A stretch of 64,000 nucleotides of DNA from positions 992,001 to 1,056,000 of the forward strand of contig NZ_JMJJ01000004.1 of the NCBI RefSeq assembly GCF_000710035.2, given 5' to 3'. Position numbers and translations under genes: made by a program. Below are positions 28,917 through 37,359 of the stretch, one piece after another (within the stretch, counting starts at the first letter, position 1; every line of letters starts with the position of its first letter). The notes under the pieces were generated by a model that was not told the DNA's origin, ran no database searches, and saw only the letters and a list, made by a program, of their open reading frames with translations. Source of the stretch: Pantoea ananatis LMG 2665. GTDB lineage: Bacteria; Pseudomonadota; Gammaproteobacteria; Enterobacterales; Enterobacteriaceae.

Positions 28917-29744
28917 GTGAAACAGAAATCGAACTATCGCGTGGGTGACTGTGACGTCTTCAAGGTTTCGGAACTTGAGGCGTCATTATCTGTGAGCATG
29001 CTGTATCCAGACCAGCAGCTGGACGGCCTTTCTCCTGAAAATATCGCGCTTTCGGTGCATAGCTGGATTGTCCGGACGCCGGATAACGTCATTGTCATTG
29101 ATACAGCGAGTGGTAATGGACGTGAGCGTCCCGGCTCTCCGCTTTCCCACCAACTGGATACGCCTTATGAACAACGTTTTCGCGAGACAGGCATTGATCC
29201 CGATGAGGTGGACATCGTTTTGCTCACCCATCTGCATGGCGACCATGTTGGCTGGAATACTCATCAGGTTGAAGGCAAGTGGACGCCATTTTTCAAAAAT
29301 GCGCGCTATCACTGTTCCGCTATTGGCCTGAAAAGCTGGCAAAACGATCCGGCAAGAAAAACGGTTTTAGAAGACAGCTTTAACCCGGTGATCGATGCCG
29401 GTTTACTTGAGACGTTCGATGTGAGTCAAACGCCGCATTTCGCAGAAGTGTTACGCGTTGTCCCGACGCCGGGGCACAGCCACGATCATGCGTCGATTAT
29501 CCTGCACAGTGCGGGGGAATATGCCTTATTCAGCGGTGACCTGATGCATAATGAGCTTCAGGTCAGGCAGCCTCATCTGGCCTCACGCTTTTGTGCCAAT
29601 GCAGAGCAGGCTGAAGTTCAACGCCGCTGGGCGATGGAATGGGCTGTCGAGAATCAGGCGCTATGGTTCAGCGCTCACTTTGCCCGAAGTTCCGCCGGTT
29701 ATATCAATAAAACGGCAAACGGCTTTGAATGGCGTTTTGTCTGA
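28917..29744 (+). CDS. MBL-fold metallohydrolase
   Basis: A 275-residue metallo-beta-lactamase-fold hydrolase, probably cytoplasmic. The metal-binding motif THLHGDHVGWN is followed by VPTPGHSHDHASI and LFSGDLMHN. This set resembles the AHL-lactonase/arylsulfatase-like branch, though the substrate cannot be inferred. The GTG start has AGGGG six to ten bases upstream. Confidence 0.85.
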   Translation: MKQKSNYRVGDCDVFKVSELEASLSVSMLYPDQQLDGLSPENIALSVHSWIVRTPDNVIVIDTASGNGRERPGSPLSHQLDTPYEQRFRETGIDPDEVDIVLLTHLHGDHVGWNTHQVEGKWTPFFKNARYHCSAIGLKSWQNDPARKTVLEDSFNPVIDAGLLETFDVSQTPHFAEVLRVVPTPGHSHDHASIILHSAGEYALFSGDLMHNELQVRQPHLASRFCANAEQAEVQRRWAMEWAVENQALWFSAHFARSSAGYINKTANGFEWRFV

Positions 29745-30184
29745 GCCGGTTGGGTTATCTCACGTTGTCATCCTTGCCTGACCTCAGTGCGCCCCGCGTT
29801 GAATGGCGGTGCCGGGGCAGGCGGCATCAATCTAGGATTTCCCCACGTTCGCGCGCAACGGAGAAACGGTTCGCATGGATGCGCCCGGACGCCTGACTGT
29901 TTATTGGGGTTAACGGTGTATCTGGTGCGAGCGATCTGACCCTAAAAGGCTAGGGCGTGACCGCGACGTTCGAAAACGGACGGCTGCCTCACGTTAAGAC
30001 AGGCGAACTCATGCCGCTGCATGACGCGTGGTGGGCCTTTTTTGCCTGCCCCTGGCGCTATTTTCCCCGCCGGTTGATGTCTGCGCCGTTGCGCGCAGTT
30101 ATTGATTGTCTTAAAAAGGATCGCAAGGCTTCTGCGGATTCCGGCATGGGCTTAGGTTTCGCGTCGGTGGCGGGTAGGCGAGCG
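29745..30184. pseudogene. Possible decayed coding remnant
   Basis: About 440 bp where the plus strand reads like protein in short pieces interrupted by stops, for example DFPTFARNGETVRMDAPGRL then LTVYWG, and later VTATFENGRLPHVKTGE followed by LMPLHDAWWAFFACP. The second piece vaguely recalls the end of DUF3179-type proteins. The pieces lie in different frames or are separated by stop codons. I cannot name the original gene; this may be chance. Confidence 0.3.
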
Positions 30185-30574
30185 CTAAGGTGCAGCAAGG
30201 TTGTCGCAGTCCGACTGTTTTCGGCACATCGTAAAACGGCGACAAAAAGAGGCCGCAACAGCGGGCATTAAGTCGTTTTTCCAGGCAATATCCAGGTCAC
30301 CGACATTGTCACATGTCACACCTGCCGACACATCGCGGCAGCTGTGACGTTCGGCGGTCGTCATCGCACTTTGTAAACCGGTACTCAGATGGGATTGATA
30401 GTCATCAAGCGCATCACGAATGTCAGCCGGTGCGAGCCATTCAAGATGTTTAGCTGGGCACTGGCGAGCGAGTTCAGCCTGATAGATCTGCCAGACATTG
30501 GCAACGGGGGGCGCTGCCAGCGCAGCGGTTGTTCCTGCAAACAACAAGACAGCCATCTGATATCGCATGATCAT
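30185..30574 (-). CDS. Small secreted cysteine-containing protein of unknown function
   Basis: About 129 residues with a convincing signal peptide (MIMRYQMAVLLFAGTTAALA) and six cysteines in the mature part (CPAKH, HSCRD, TCDN, SFCRRF, MCRK, DCDN), suggesting disulfides. I recognise no family. A GTG two codons upstream (30580) is an alternative start. It stands alone between two stretches without clear genes. Confidence 0.6.
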   Translation of the reverse strand: MIMRYQMAVLLFAGTTAALAAPPVANVWQIYQAELARQCPAKHLEWLAPADIRDALDDYQSHLSTGLQSAMTTAERHSCRDVSAGVTCDNVGDLDIAWKNDLMPAVAASFCRRFTMCRKQSDCDNLAAP

Positions 30575-31230
30575 TTTCACCGCTCAAAGCCTTAACGTTC
30601 GGCCTGGTTTATTGCGGATAATACCGCTGCATCAGGCTCATCCCTAAAGTCACCCTCAGCTACGGTCGAAAAGCCGGGGTTAACAGGGTGCAGAAAGCCG
30701 ATCAGCGCCTTTACGTCAGTCTCTGCTGCGCTGAGCGTAAAGGGCACTATAGCACTGCACTCCCTCTTCCAACAGGGCCTCTTATCAGCCAAAAACGGCG
30801 TAGAAACCGGGCGCGGTGATCCCGTTGGCGATGCTGGCCTTAAGCCTCGTGAGACGGTGTGATGCATGGCGTGCAGCCAGAAAAGATGCGTTGCAGGGTG
30901 GTGTTTTTGGATGCTTCAGGGCACCGTACGGCAATGTCTTTGATCGCATTACCACATGGACAGGTCGCAACGCCGTTCTGCTGCTGGCGCGCTGTTTCGC
31001 AGTGCCTGGCAGTCGGCTTACACCAGGGGCACGTGGACAAACAGGATGTTTTCAAAGCCGGACCGGGAAGTGGGAACAACCGTCCAGTACAGTCGGCACC
31101 CCTCACAGAAATGTCAGCCCCTGATGAGGGGCAAATCGCGCTTTTGGTCTGAGCTCGGGTCTTATCGACAGGCGGGTAACGGTCAGGCGCATTTCCTGTG
31201 ATTTGACGTGCCGTCAGCCTCCATAAGTCC
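30575..31230. other. Region without a supportable gene upstream of the Lrp gene
   Basis: About 655 bp. Open frames occur on both strands but contradict one another. One minus-strand piece at 30592-30720 reads TDVKALIGFLHPVNPGFS, which faintly resembles the C-terminus of di-haem cytochrome peroxidases. It may be remnant DNA like 29745-30184. No RNA gene, repeat or terminator was recognised. Confidence 0.4.
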
Positions 31231-31734
31231 CTACGACCAGCTTGCCTGCCCGGTTGCAATCTCGCTCAGTGGCTCTTCGCGCCACTGCCAGGGTTGCCGA
31301 AGAACGACCCGGCTGGCGAATTTGGCAATACCGATCTCATCGTCCAGCAAACGATCCATCAGGTCCTGAAACCTGTGAAGATTCGGGGCGATGATTTTTA
31401 ACAGATAGTCATAGCCTCCGCTGATGTTGTAGCACTCTACAATCTCCCGGTACTTACAGGCGCCGGATTCGAATTTGATAAAATCGGACGGGTAATGACT
31501 GTTCAGGGTGATTTCGGAGAACACAACCAGGTTATTACCCAGTTTGTTCAGCGTAACCCTGGCGGCGTAACCCGAAATAATTCCGCTCTGCTCCAGGCGT
31601 CGGGTGCGCGCCAGGCAGGGACTGGGGCTGAGGCTGATCGCCTCAGCCAGTTCCACTATCGAACACCGCCCCTCGCGCTGAAGATGCTCAAGTATTCTGA
31701 TATCGGTACGATCGAGGGGTTTAATGTGCGTCAT
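31231..31734 (-). CDS. Lrp/AsnC-family regulator
   Basis: A 167-residue regulator. The N-terminal helix-turn-helix reads LDRTDIRILEHLQREGRCSIVELAEAISLS, and a C-terminal ligand-sensing (RAM) domain contains VECYNISGGYDYLLKI. Its start is 10 bp after the PLP-enzyme stop, and its likely Shine-Dalgarno (GAGG) overlaps that stop, so it is the last gene of the operon. Lrp-type regulators usually respond to an amino acid, which fits the neighbouring enzymes. Confidence 0.92.
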   Translation of the reverse strand: MTHIKPLDRTDIRILEHLQREGRCSIVELAEAISLSPSPCLARTRRLEQSGIISGYAARVTLNKLGNNLVVFSEITLNSHYPSDFIKFESGACKYREIVECYNISGGYDYLLKIIAPNLHRFQDLMDRLLDDEIGIAKFASRVVLRQPWQWREEPLSEIATGQASWS

Positions 31735-31744
31735 GGTCAGGTGA

Positions 31745-33112
31745 TTACCTCAGAACAGACTGGGAAGCCCTGGCGGCCGTCGCTTCTGTCAGCGACTGAT
31801 CGAGGACATCGATTATCATTCCCGCCTGATCTGCCGTCAAGACCAGCGGTGGGCGAATTTTCAGCACGTTGTGGCCCATTGCGCATGCGCTCAGCAGCAC
31901 GCCTTTTTGACGCATTCTGTTCACCACCTGACTGGTCAGCCAGCGATCCGGGGTGCGCGACAGACGATCGGAAACCAGTTCCACGCCAACGAAGAGGCCG
32001 GCACCGCGAACATCACCGATCGCCTCATGCTTTTTACCCAGCGCGGTTATGCCATCAAGCAGCTGTTTGCCTACATCGCGCGCATGGGCAACCAGGCCAT
32101 CCCTTTCAATGGTTTTCAGAACGGCCAGTGCGGCTGCGCAGGAAACGGTATTGCCCGCAAAAGTATTGAAATACCGTGAGCGTTGACCAAACTCCGCCAG
32201 CACATCAGCGGTGGCCAGCAGACCGGCAATCGGCTGACCGTTGCCCATCGGCTTGCCCAGCGTCACCATGTCCGGCATAATGCCGTGGCGCTGGAAGCCC
32301 CACATTGTCTCGCCTGTGCGCCCAAAGCCGGGCTGAACTTCATCGGCAATAAACACGCCACCGGCCCGCTTGATGGTTTCAACTGCACCTTTCATAAAGC
32401 CCACCGGACCAGGCAAGATGCCATCGCTGGTGAACAAGGAATCGACGATCAGCGCGGCGGGTTTGATGCCGTGACGCTGCAGGTCGGCGATTGCGTTTTC
32501 CACGTCGCGCGTGAAGCGCTCGCTAAGATCGGCTCCCTCAGCATGATAAAGCCGTGGGGCAGGAATCAGGCGCACATGGGCGCCAAGATCCACCGACGTG
32601 CCTAAAGAGGGCGAAAACTGAGAAACCGCGTCCGTGATGCCGTGATAGGCCGTCTCGGTCACAATAATGCCGGTGCCCCCGGTACGAACTTTGGCAATAC
32701 GGTAAGCCAGGTCATTGGCCTCACTGCCTGTGCAGGTCAGCATCAGATGCGCAAGCGCGGTTTCCGGCACGGTGGCCAGCAGGCGTTCGGCCAGTTCCAG
32801 AATGGTGTCGTGCAGGTAGCGGGTATTTGTTGCCAGCGTCTGAACCTGCTGACAGATGGCCTCGGTGACGGCAGGATGGCAGTGCCCGAGCGAGGTGACA
32901 TTATTATAAATATCCAGATAGCGACGGCCCTCAGGATCGATGAGCCACACGCCTTCACCGCGCACGATATGTAAGGGATGCTCGTACATCAGGCGATAGG
33001 CTGGGCCGAGCAGCGCATCGCGCCGTTGAATCATCGCGGCGGTGACCGGCCCCACGTCGACCTGGCCGGGGATATAGGCGTTTACCATATTGAGATCTGT
33101 CGTGCTTTTCAT
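31745..33112 (-). CDS. Class-III PLP-dependent aminotransferase or phospho-lyase
   Basis: A 455-residue fold-type I PLP enzyme of the class-III aminotransferase family. It shows LMLTCTGSEANDLAYRIAK, the cofactor-binding FIADEVQPGFGRTG, and the Schiff-base lysine in VTLGKPMGNGQP. The start ATG has GGAG six bases upstream. The sequence recalls the AGXT2L1/AGXT2L2 branch (ethanolamine-phosphate and phosphohydroxylysine phospho-lyases). The adjacent kinase gene strengthens that reading. A plain omega-amino acid transaminase remains possible. Confidence 0.9.
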   Translation of the reverse strand: MKSTTDLNMVNAYIPGQVDVGPVTAAMIQRRDALLGPAYRLMYEHPLHIVRGEGVWLIDPEGRRYLDIYNNVTSLGHCHPAVTEAICQQVQTLATNTRYLHDTILELAERLLATVPETALAHLMLTCTGSEANDLAYRIAKVRTGGTGIIVTETAYHGITDAVSQFSPSLGTSVDLGAHVRLIPAPRLYHAEGADLSERFTRDVENAIADLQRHGIKPAALIVDSLFTSDGILPGPVGFMKGAVETIKRAGGVFIADEVQPGFGRTGETMWGFQRHGIMPDMVTLGKPMGNGQPIAGLLATADVLAEFGQRSRYFNTFAGNTVSCAAALAVLKTIERDGLVAHARDVGKQLLDGITALGKKHEAIGDVRGAGLFVGVELVSDRLSRTPDRWLTSQVVNRMRQKGVLLSACAMGHNVLKIRPPLVLTADQAGMIIDVLDQSLTEATAARASQSVLR

Positions 33113-33126
33113 ACAATTCTCCGGTT

Positions 33127-34176
33127 TCAGAGTTTAGCCAGCAGTCGGTCACGTGCCGTATCGCGAGACAGATCCGCCATTAAAGACAGCGCCTCCCACG
33201 CGGCTGGATTGTGCCGCATGATATAGGCGCGATTGTGTGGATAGCGAACCGCGCGCCACTCGGTAATCAAAACGGTAATCAGATGACGGGTCGCCATCAG
33301 ATCGGTTACGACCGCCTGCTCCAGATCGGTAAGCGGGAGCGTCTGGTGGTAGGCGCCGACAAACTGGGCGGCGCCGGCAAAAGGATCGACGCTGCCTGCC
33401 ATCTGAAAGGCAGCCGCGGTTGCGACTTCGCCGACCAGGGGGGCATAAAGCATGTCGCCAAAATCGATAATGCCCGTAATACGATCCTGCGCCTCTGGCG
33501 CAACCATCACGTTGTAGAGATGGAAGTCGTTATGGATAACCTGTGCCCTCAGCGCCGGAAGGCGCGGCAGGATATGGGTGATAAAACGCGTCATAAATTT
33601 TTCAGCCAGCCTGCGGCGGGTGGGATCGACAAGGTCTTCCAGCTTATCCATCAGGCGATGCGCGGCTGAAACGTTCCAGAGAAGATCGTGGCTGGCAGCG
33701 GGATGGCTGAATGCCTGTAAAGCCAGGTCAAGCCGGGCCAGGCAGGTGCCCATCGCGCAACGCTGTGCTGGGGTTCTCTCCGTATCCTTAACCTGTATAC
33801 CGTCTAGATAGGTCAGCATTCTGACGGTCGTTATTTCTCCTCCGTCAAGAGTGACGTTGTCACGCAGGGAGCCCTCTAGCGTTCGCACGATGCGCGGCGT
33901 GGACAGCCCGGGCGCGGACTCGGCGATGTGATTAAGCGCGGCAATCTGAAAATCCACGATGGACAGCGCTTCAGAGGGATTACTGATCTTTAACACATAG
34001 CGCGTGCCGTCGGCCTGCTCGATGCAACAGTTCTGATCGCGCTCACTGGCCAGCGGCAGGACGGTGCCCTCAATGCCATATTTTTCAGACACTAAAGATT
34101 GGATAGCCGGCAGCGAAAGCGCTGGCGCAGCTGTGCTGAGTGCGACCGCCTTGGGCCTCTGTTCATCAGGCATCAT
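33127..34176 (-). CDS. APH-family small-molecule kinase (hydroxylysine-kinase-like)
   Basis: About 349 residues of the aminoglycoside phosphotransferase fold. It has a catalytic loop VIHNDFHLYNVMV and the metal-binding IIDFGDM. Two tandem ATGs (34176, 34173) follow AGGAAAT; an upstream frame would overlap the HAD gene. It is 14 bp upstream of the PLP enzyme in the same operon. By family it phosphorylates an alcohol group on an amine or amino acid (as human HYKK does with hydroxylysine). The real substrate is unknown; it is not evidence of antibiotic resistance. Confidence 0.85.
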   Translation of the reverse strand: MMPDEQRPKAVALSTAAPALSLPAIQSLVSEKYGIEGTVLPLASERDQNCCIEQADGTRYVLKISNPSEALSIVDFQIAALNHIAESAPGLSTPRIVRTLEGSLRDNVTLDGGEITTVRMLTYLDGIQVKDTERTPAQRCAMGTCLARLDLALQAFSHPAASHDLLWNVSAAHRLMDKLEDLVDPTRRRLAEKFMTRFITHILPRLPALRAQVIHNDFHLYNVMVAPEAQDRITGIIDFGDMLYAPLVGEVATAAAFQMAGSVDPFAGAAQFVGAYHQTLPLTDLEQAVVTDLMATRHLITVLITEWRAVRYPHNRAYIMRHNPAAWEALSLMADLSRDTARDRLLAKL

Positions 34177-34207
34177 ATTTCCTCGTTTCTCCGCACCCAG
34201 AGACGCA

Positions 34208-34873
34208 TTAAAGACCAAGCAGGCCGGCAAGCTGGCGGAAGTCGGTGAGCCGATCAACGCCATAACCTTCTAAGGCGGGTTCATGCCCACGATCGATAAA
34301 CGCTTTGGCCATAAATCCAAGGTCGGATGCCGTCATCAGGTCATAACGGAAGCTGGAGGAGCAGTGCATCATCTGCTCGGGTCCGCAGCCCAACTGGTCA
34401 AACATGTATTCGAAAATCTGTGCACGCGGCTTATAAGCCTGAGCCGCTTCAGCGGTGTAGACCGCATGAAAAGGCGCTTTAAGATGGGCGACGCTGTGGG
34501 GAATAAGATCCACCATGGAATTCGACAAAATCACTAACGGAATATGTTGAGAGATCAATTCCAGCGTTTCCACAACGTGAGGATGTGGCTGCCAGGTCGG
34601 CACCGCGTTATAGAGAGTGAGTGCATCAGAATCGCGGTACTCCACATCATGCGCTTTACAGGCCCGCTGAATAGCGTTTTCAACGACCTGAAAAAACGGC
34701 TTCCAGTCACCCAGCACTTCATCAAGCCGGTAGAAACGGAAGCTGTCCAGAAACGCAGGCATTCGCTGTTCTGCAATCCGGTCGGCAAAAAGCCCCTTAG
34801 CGGTCGGCCCCATTTCAAAGTTTATGAGCGTTCCGTAGCAGTCGAAGCTGATAAATTTTGGCTGATAAATCAT
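34208..34873 (-). CDS. HAD-superfamily protein, haloacid dehalogenase type II-like
   Basis: A 221-residue HAD hydrolase. Motif I is FDCYGTLINFE, motif II is ILSNSM, and a lysine follows in AAQAYKPRAQIFEYM. This pattern fits the L-2-haloacid dehalogenase group, but many members act as phosphatases. First gene of the minus-strand operon, with AGAGG ten bases upstream. A role in removing phosphate within the kinase/PLP pathway is inference. Confidence 0.87.
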   Translation of the reverse strand: MIYQPKFISFDCYGTLINFEMGPTAKGLFADRIAEQRMPAFLDSFRFYRLDEVLGDWKPFFQVVENAIQRACKAHDVEYRDSDALTLYNAVPTWQPHPHVVETLELISQHIPLVILSNSMVDLIPHSVAHLKAPFHAVYTAEAAQAYKPRAQIFEYMFDQLGCGPEQMMHCSSSFRYDLMTASDLGFMAKAFIDRGHEPALEGYGVDRLTDFRQLAGLLGL

Positions 34874-35165
34874 GCAATTAACCTCTTTGATTTGTTTTAA
34901 AGAAGTATATCGCTGTGACCGAACAGATAATTTCTTATTGACCCGGTAACGGAGTGGTTTTTGCTCAATTCACAGCGGAGGGCGGCATTATTTATCTGCC
35001 GCCAGCCACGCCCTCATGGTCTTCCCGACTTCTCTGCCCGTAACGCTTAGGTGCAGAGCAGAAATTTATCGGCCACACTTAGCCCAAAGACGTAGTTTGC
35101 ACCCGCATTGTGTTTTACACTGCGCGCTGAAAAAATTGAGTAGATAAACGATTAGGTAGGCGGTA

Positions 35166-35648
35166 ATGGCGATGAATGGAACAATCACAACCTGGTTTCA
35201 GGATAAAGGCTTTGGCTTTATCAAAGATGAAAACGGTGATAACCGGTATTTTCACGTGATTAAGGTCGCCAACCCTGATCTGATTAAGAAAGATGCGGCG
35301 GTGACGTTTGAACCCACCACCAACAATAAAGGGCTGTCGGCCTTTGCGGTGAAAGTCCTGCCCGAAAGCAAATACATTTTTATCGCGGGTGAGCGAATCA
35401 AGCTCACTGCCATCAAGTCTTATGTGGTCTTCAGCGAGGAAGTGCCTGCCAGCAGCCGTATTGATAAAGAAAATACGGTGCTGTCTGTGGGCATCTTGAT
35501 GAACAATATCAAACCTAAATCCGCAGCCCAGGCCGATGAGATGCGTACGTTGAAAAAACTGGCCATCACCACCTTTCAGGGCGCAACCTTAATCTTCTCT
35601 GAAGATGAGATAGACATTGATGCCACGGTAAAAATGCTCAAGGTCTGA
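35166..35648 (+). CDS. Cold-shock-domain protein with extra C-terminal domain
   Basis: A 160-residue protein. The N-terminal 65 residues form a CSD with the RNA-binding motif KGFGFIKDENG and the FHV second motif. The C-terminal 95 residues (ERIKLTAIKSYVVFSEE, then LKKLAITTFQGATLIFSEDEIDIDATV) do not match anything I recognise. The two-domain layout is longer than CspA-type proteins (about 70 residues). The start is ATG at 35166 or 35172. Confidence 0.8.
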   Translation: MAMNGTITTWFQDKGFGFIKDENGDNRYFHVIKVANPDLIKKDAAVTFEPTTNNKGLSAFAVKVLPESKYIFIAGERIKLTAIKSYVVFSEEVPASSRIDKENTVLSVGILMNNIKPKSAAQADEMRTLKKLAITTFQGATLIFSEDEIDIDATVKMLKV

Positions 35649-36043
35649 CATCATCAGACCTGTCTGCCAGTGCCTCGCCTGACAGGGCGCTGGCGGCGTT
35701 TATGCCTTCTTTTTATCTCTCTTCGCGCCTTCCCGCCTGTGACTAACAGTTTTGTTATATTCCAGTGCGCCTCTTGATGAGCTTACAGACTTCCTTCAAC
35801 GTCGTCTCTGTTCCGCATAGCCGAGATTGCGTTAGCGAACCACCGGCTCCCTCTCAGCCAGCATCTGCAGGACGCTAACCCTGGGATGAGCGACTGACGG
35901 ATACCGGACCCGACGTGGGGAACCTCACGACTTAGCACATACAACGTCCGCTCGAATCTTAAGTGCGCACCACATCAGCGTCTGCAATCTGCTATCGCCT
36001 CAGGTATAATCCCGCCCATTCCTCATCAGATTCAGAGAACAAG
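35649..36043. other. Intergenic region upstream of yaiL
   Basis: About 395 bp with no gene. Near 35671 an imperfect stem-loop (GCCAGTGCC/GGCGCTGGC) follows the CSD gene and may act as its terminator. The yaiL promoter probably includes GGTATAAT at 36003-36010. Confidence 0.5.
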
Positions 36044-36583
36044 ATGGCAAAACTCACCTTACAAGAGCAGCTGTTAAAAGCAGGATTAGTCACCAGTAAG
36101 AAAATGGACAAGGTCCAGAGAACGGCCAAAAAATCGCGTGTTCAGGCCCGCGAGGCGCGCGAAGCTGTAGAAGAGAACAAAAAAGCCCAGCAAGAGCGTG
36201 ACAAGCAGCTCAATGAACAACAACGGCAGGCTGTGCTTTCAAAAGAGTACAAGGCGCAGGTGAAGCAGCTGATTGACATGAACAAAATCGATATTTCCCG
36301 AGGTGATATCGGTTTTAACTTCACAGATAACAACCTGATTAAAAAAATCATGGTGGATAAGCCCACCCAGGCACAACTTATCAACGGCCGTCTGGCGATC
36401 GCACGTTTGCAGGTGGATAACAGCGAAGAGAGCCATTACGCCATTATTCCCGCGAGCGTTGCTGATAAAATTGCCCAACGTGATGCCAACAGTATTGTCT
36501 TAAACAGTGCGCTGAGTCAGGAAGCCCAGGATGAAGACGATCCCTATGCCGATTTCAAAGTACCCGATGATTTGATGTGGTAA
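36044..36583 (+). CDS. yaiL: YaiL, DUF2058 nucleoprotein/polynucleotide-associated protein
   Basis: A 179-residue protein, the same length as E. coli YaiL. It begins MAKLTLQEQLLKAGLVTSKK. A Lys/Arg/Glu-rich coiled region (KVQRTAKKSRVQAREAREA) is followed by a compact C-terminal domain. I chose the ATG at 36044 because the upstream 27 codons are unlike the family. Function poorly known; proposed nucleic-acid association rests on family naming. In E. coli yaiL lies elsewhere, so this is a rearranged location. Confidence 0.88.
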   Translation: MAKLTLQEQLLKAGLVTSKKMDKVQRTAKKSRVQAREAREAVEENKKAQQERDKQLNEQQRQAVLSKEYKAQVKQLIDMNKIDISRGDIGFNFTDNNLIKKIMVDKPTQAQLINGRLAIARLQVDNSEESHYAIIPASVADKIAQRDANSIVLNSALSQEAQDEDDPYADFKVPDDLMW

Positions 36584-36671
36584 TGATTGCAATCAGGCGG
36601 GATAACCGCTGAGCCTTGCTGCAAAGTGCTGCGCACTCTCGCCGCAGGGCTCGTGCCGTTTGCAGCCATAA

Positions 36672-37262
36672 TCAAACCTGATCCGATCGCTTTCGGGATC
36701 GAAACGCCGCGACTTTCATGCGATTGCCACAGGTCGCCATGCTGCACCAGCGGCGGCGGTGCGATTTACTGAGGTCATGGAAAAGCAGGATACAGTCATG
36801 TGCTTCACACTGGCGCACGTACGTAAAGCTGTCACTGACAACAAGCTCGACCAGTGCGTTGACCACCGGCCAAAGCAGGATGGCTGTGCTTATCTCCTCG
36901 TGGCTAACCGCGATCTGGTATCGCTGCGCGTCATCATCCCACGCCAGTCGCTTCGTCGGGCGCCCGTCCTTATAGAGCCTGTTAAGAACAGTCAGATCCG
37001 CAGATAAGCCATTCATCGCAGCATCGACTAGTGCACGTGCACTGTCGCGCAGCGCCCGCGCTTCATGTAACAGCCCATCAGGTGCCTGCAAAGGCGCGCC
37101 ATCCGGCAAGATCCCTGCCATCTCCAGCCAGAGCATCACGCGTCGATCGTCGCTGAAACAGTCATGTCGCTGCTCGTCCACGCCGTATTCACTATTGATA
37201 AAGTCCAGTGCGAGGTTATCCGCCAGGAAAAGGAAGTCGTGGGTGTTGAGATCGGGATTCAT
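36672..37262 (-). CDS. ABATE/CGNR zinc-finger regulator
   Basis: A 196-residue protein. The N-terminus (FLADNLALDFINSEYG) fits the ABATE stress-domain family. The C-terminus carries the CGNR zinc-finger (CEAHDCILLFHD, then RRWCSMATCGNR), with all four cysteines. Members are thought to bind DNA and regulate neighbours. It is divergent from the alpha/beta hydrolase at 37360, with 97 bp between the starts containing nested inverted repeats. Confidence 0.88.
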   Translation of the reverse strand: MNPDLNTHDFLFLADNLALDFINSEYGVDEQRHDCFSDDRRVMLWLEMAGILPDGAPLQAPDGLLHEARALRDSARALVDAAMNGLSADLTVLNRLYKDGRPTKRLAWDDDAQRYQIAVSHEEISTAILLWPVVNALVELVVSDSFTYVRQCEAHDCILLFHDLSKSHRRRWCSMATCGNRMKVAAFRSRKRSDQV

Positions 37263-37269
37263 AGCTACC

Positions 37270-37344
37270 TGTAACTGTTAAAAACATATTTGACAGGTTA
37301 GCAAAACAGATCGTAACCTTCAAATAATAACTTTAACGGTTACA
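37270..37344. promoter_or_regulatory. Candidate operator between CGNR regulator and hydrolase
   Basis: TGTAACTGTTA (37270-37280) and TAACGGTTACA (37334-37344) are inverted copies with one mismatch. Inside them lies a second perfect pair, AGGTTA (37295-37300) and TAACCT (37314-37319). Four GTTA-type half-sites in a 97-bp divergent promoter suggest binding by the CGNR regulator. Confidence 0.5.
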
Positions 37345-37359
37345 TCATAAGGAAACATC

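Noticed and set aside
30592-31259. Overlapping frames on both strands before the Lrp gene
   Set aside because: They conflict with each other and match no family; at most remnant DNA.
33127-34176. Aminoglycoside resistance gene
   Set aside because: The APH fold is shared by many metabolic kinases, and the operon context points to amino-compound metabolism.
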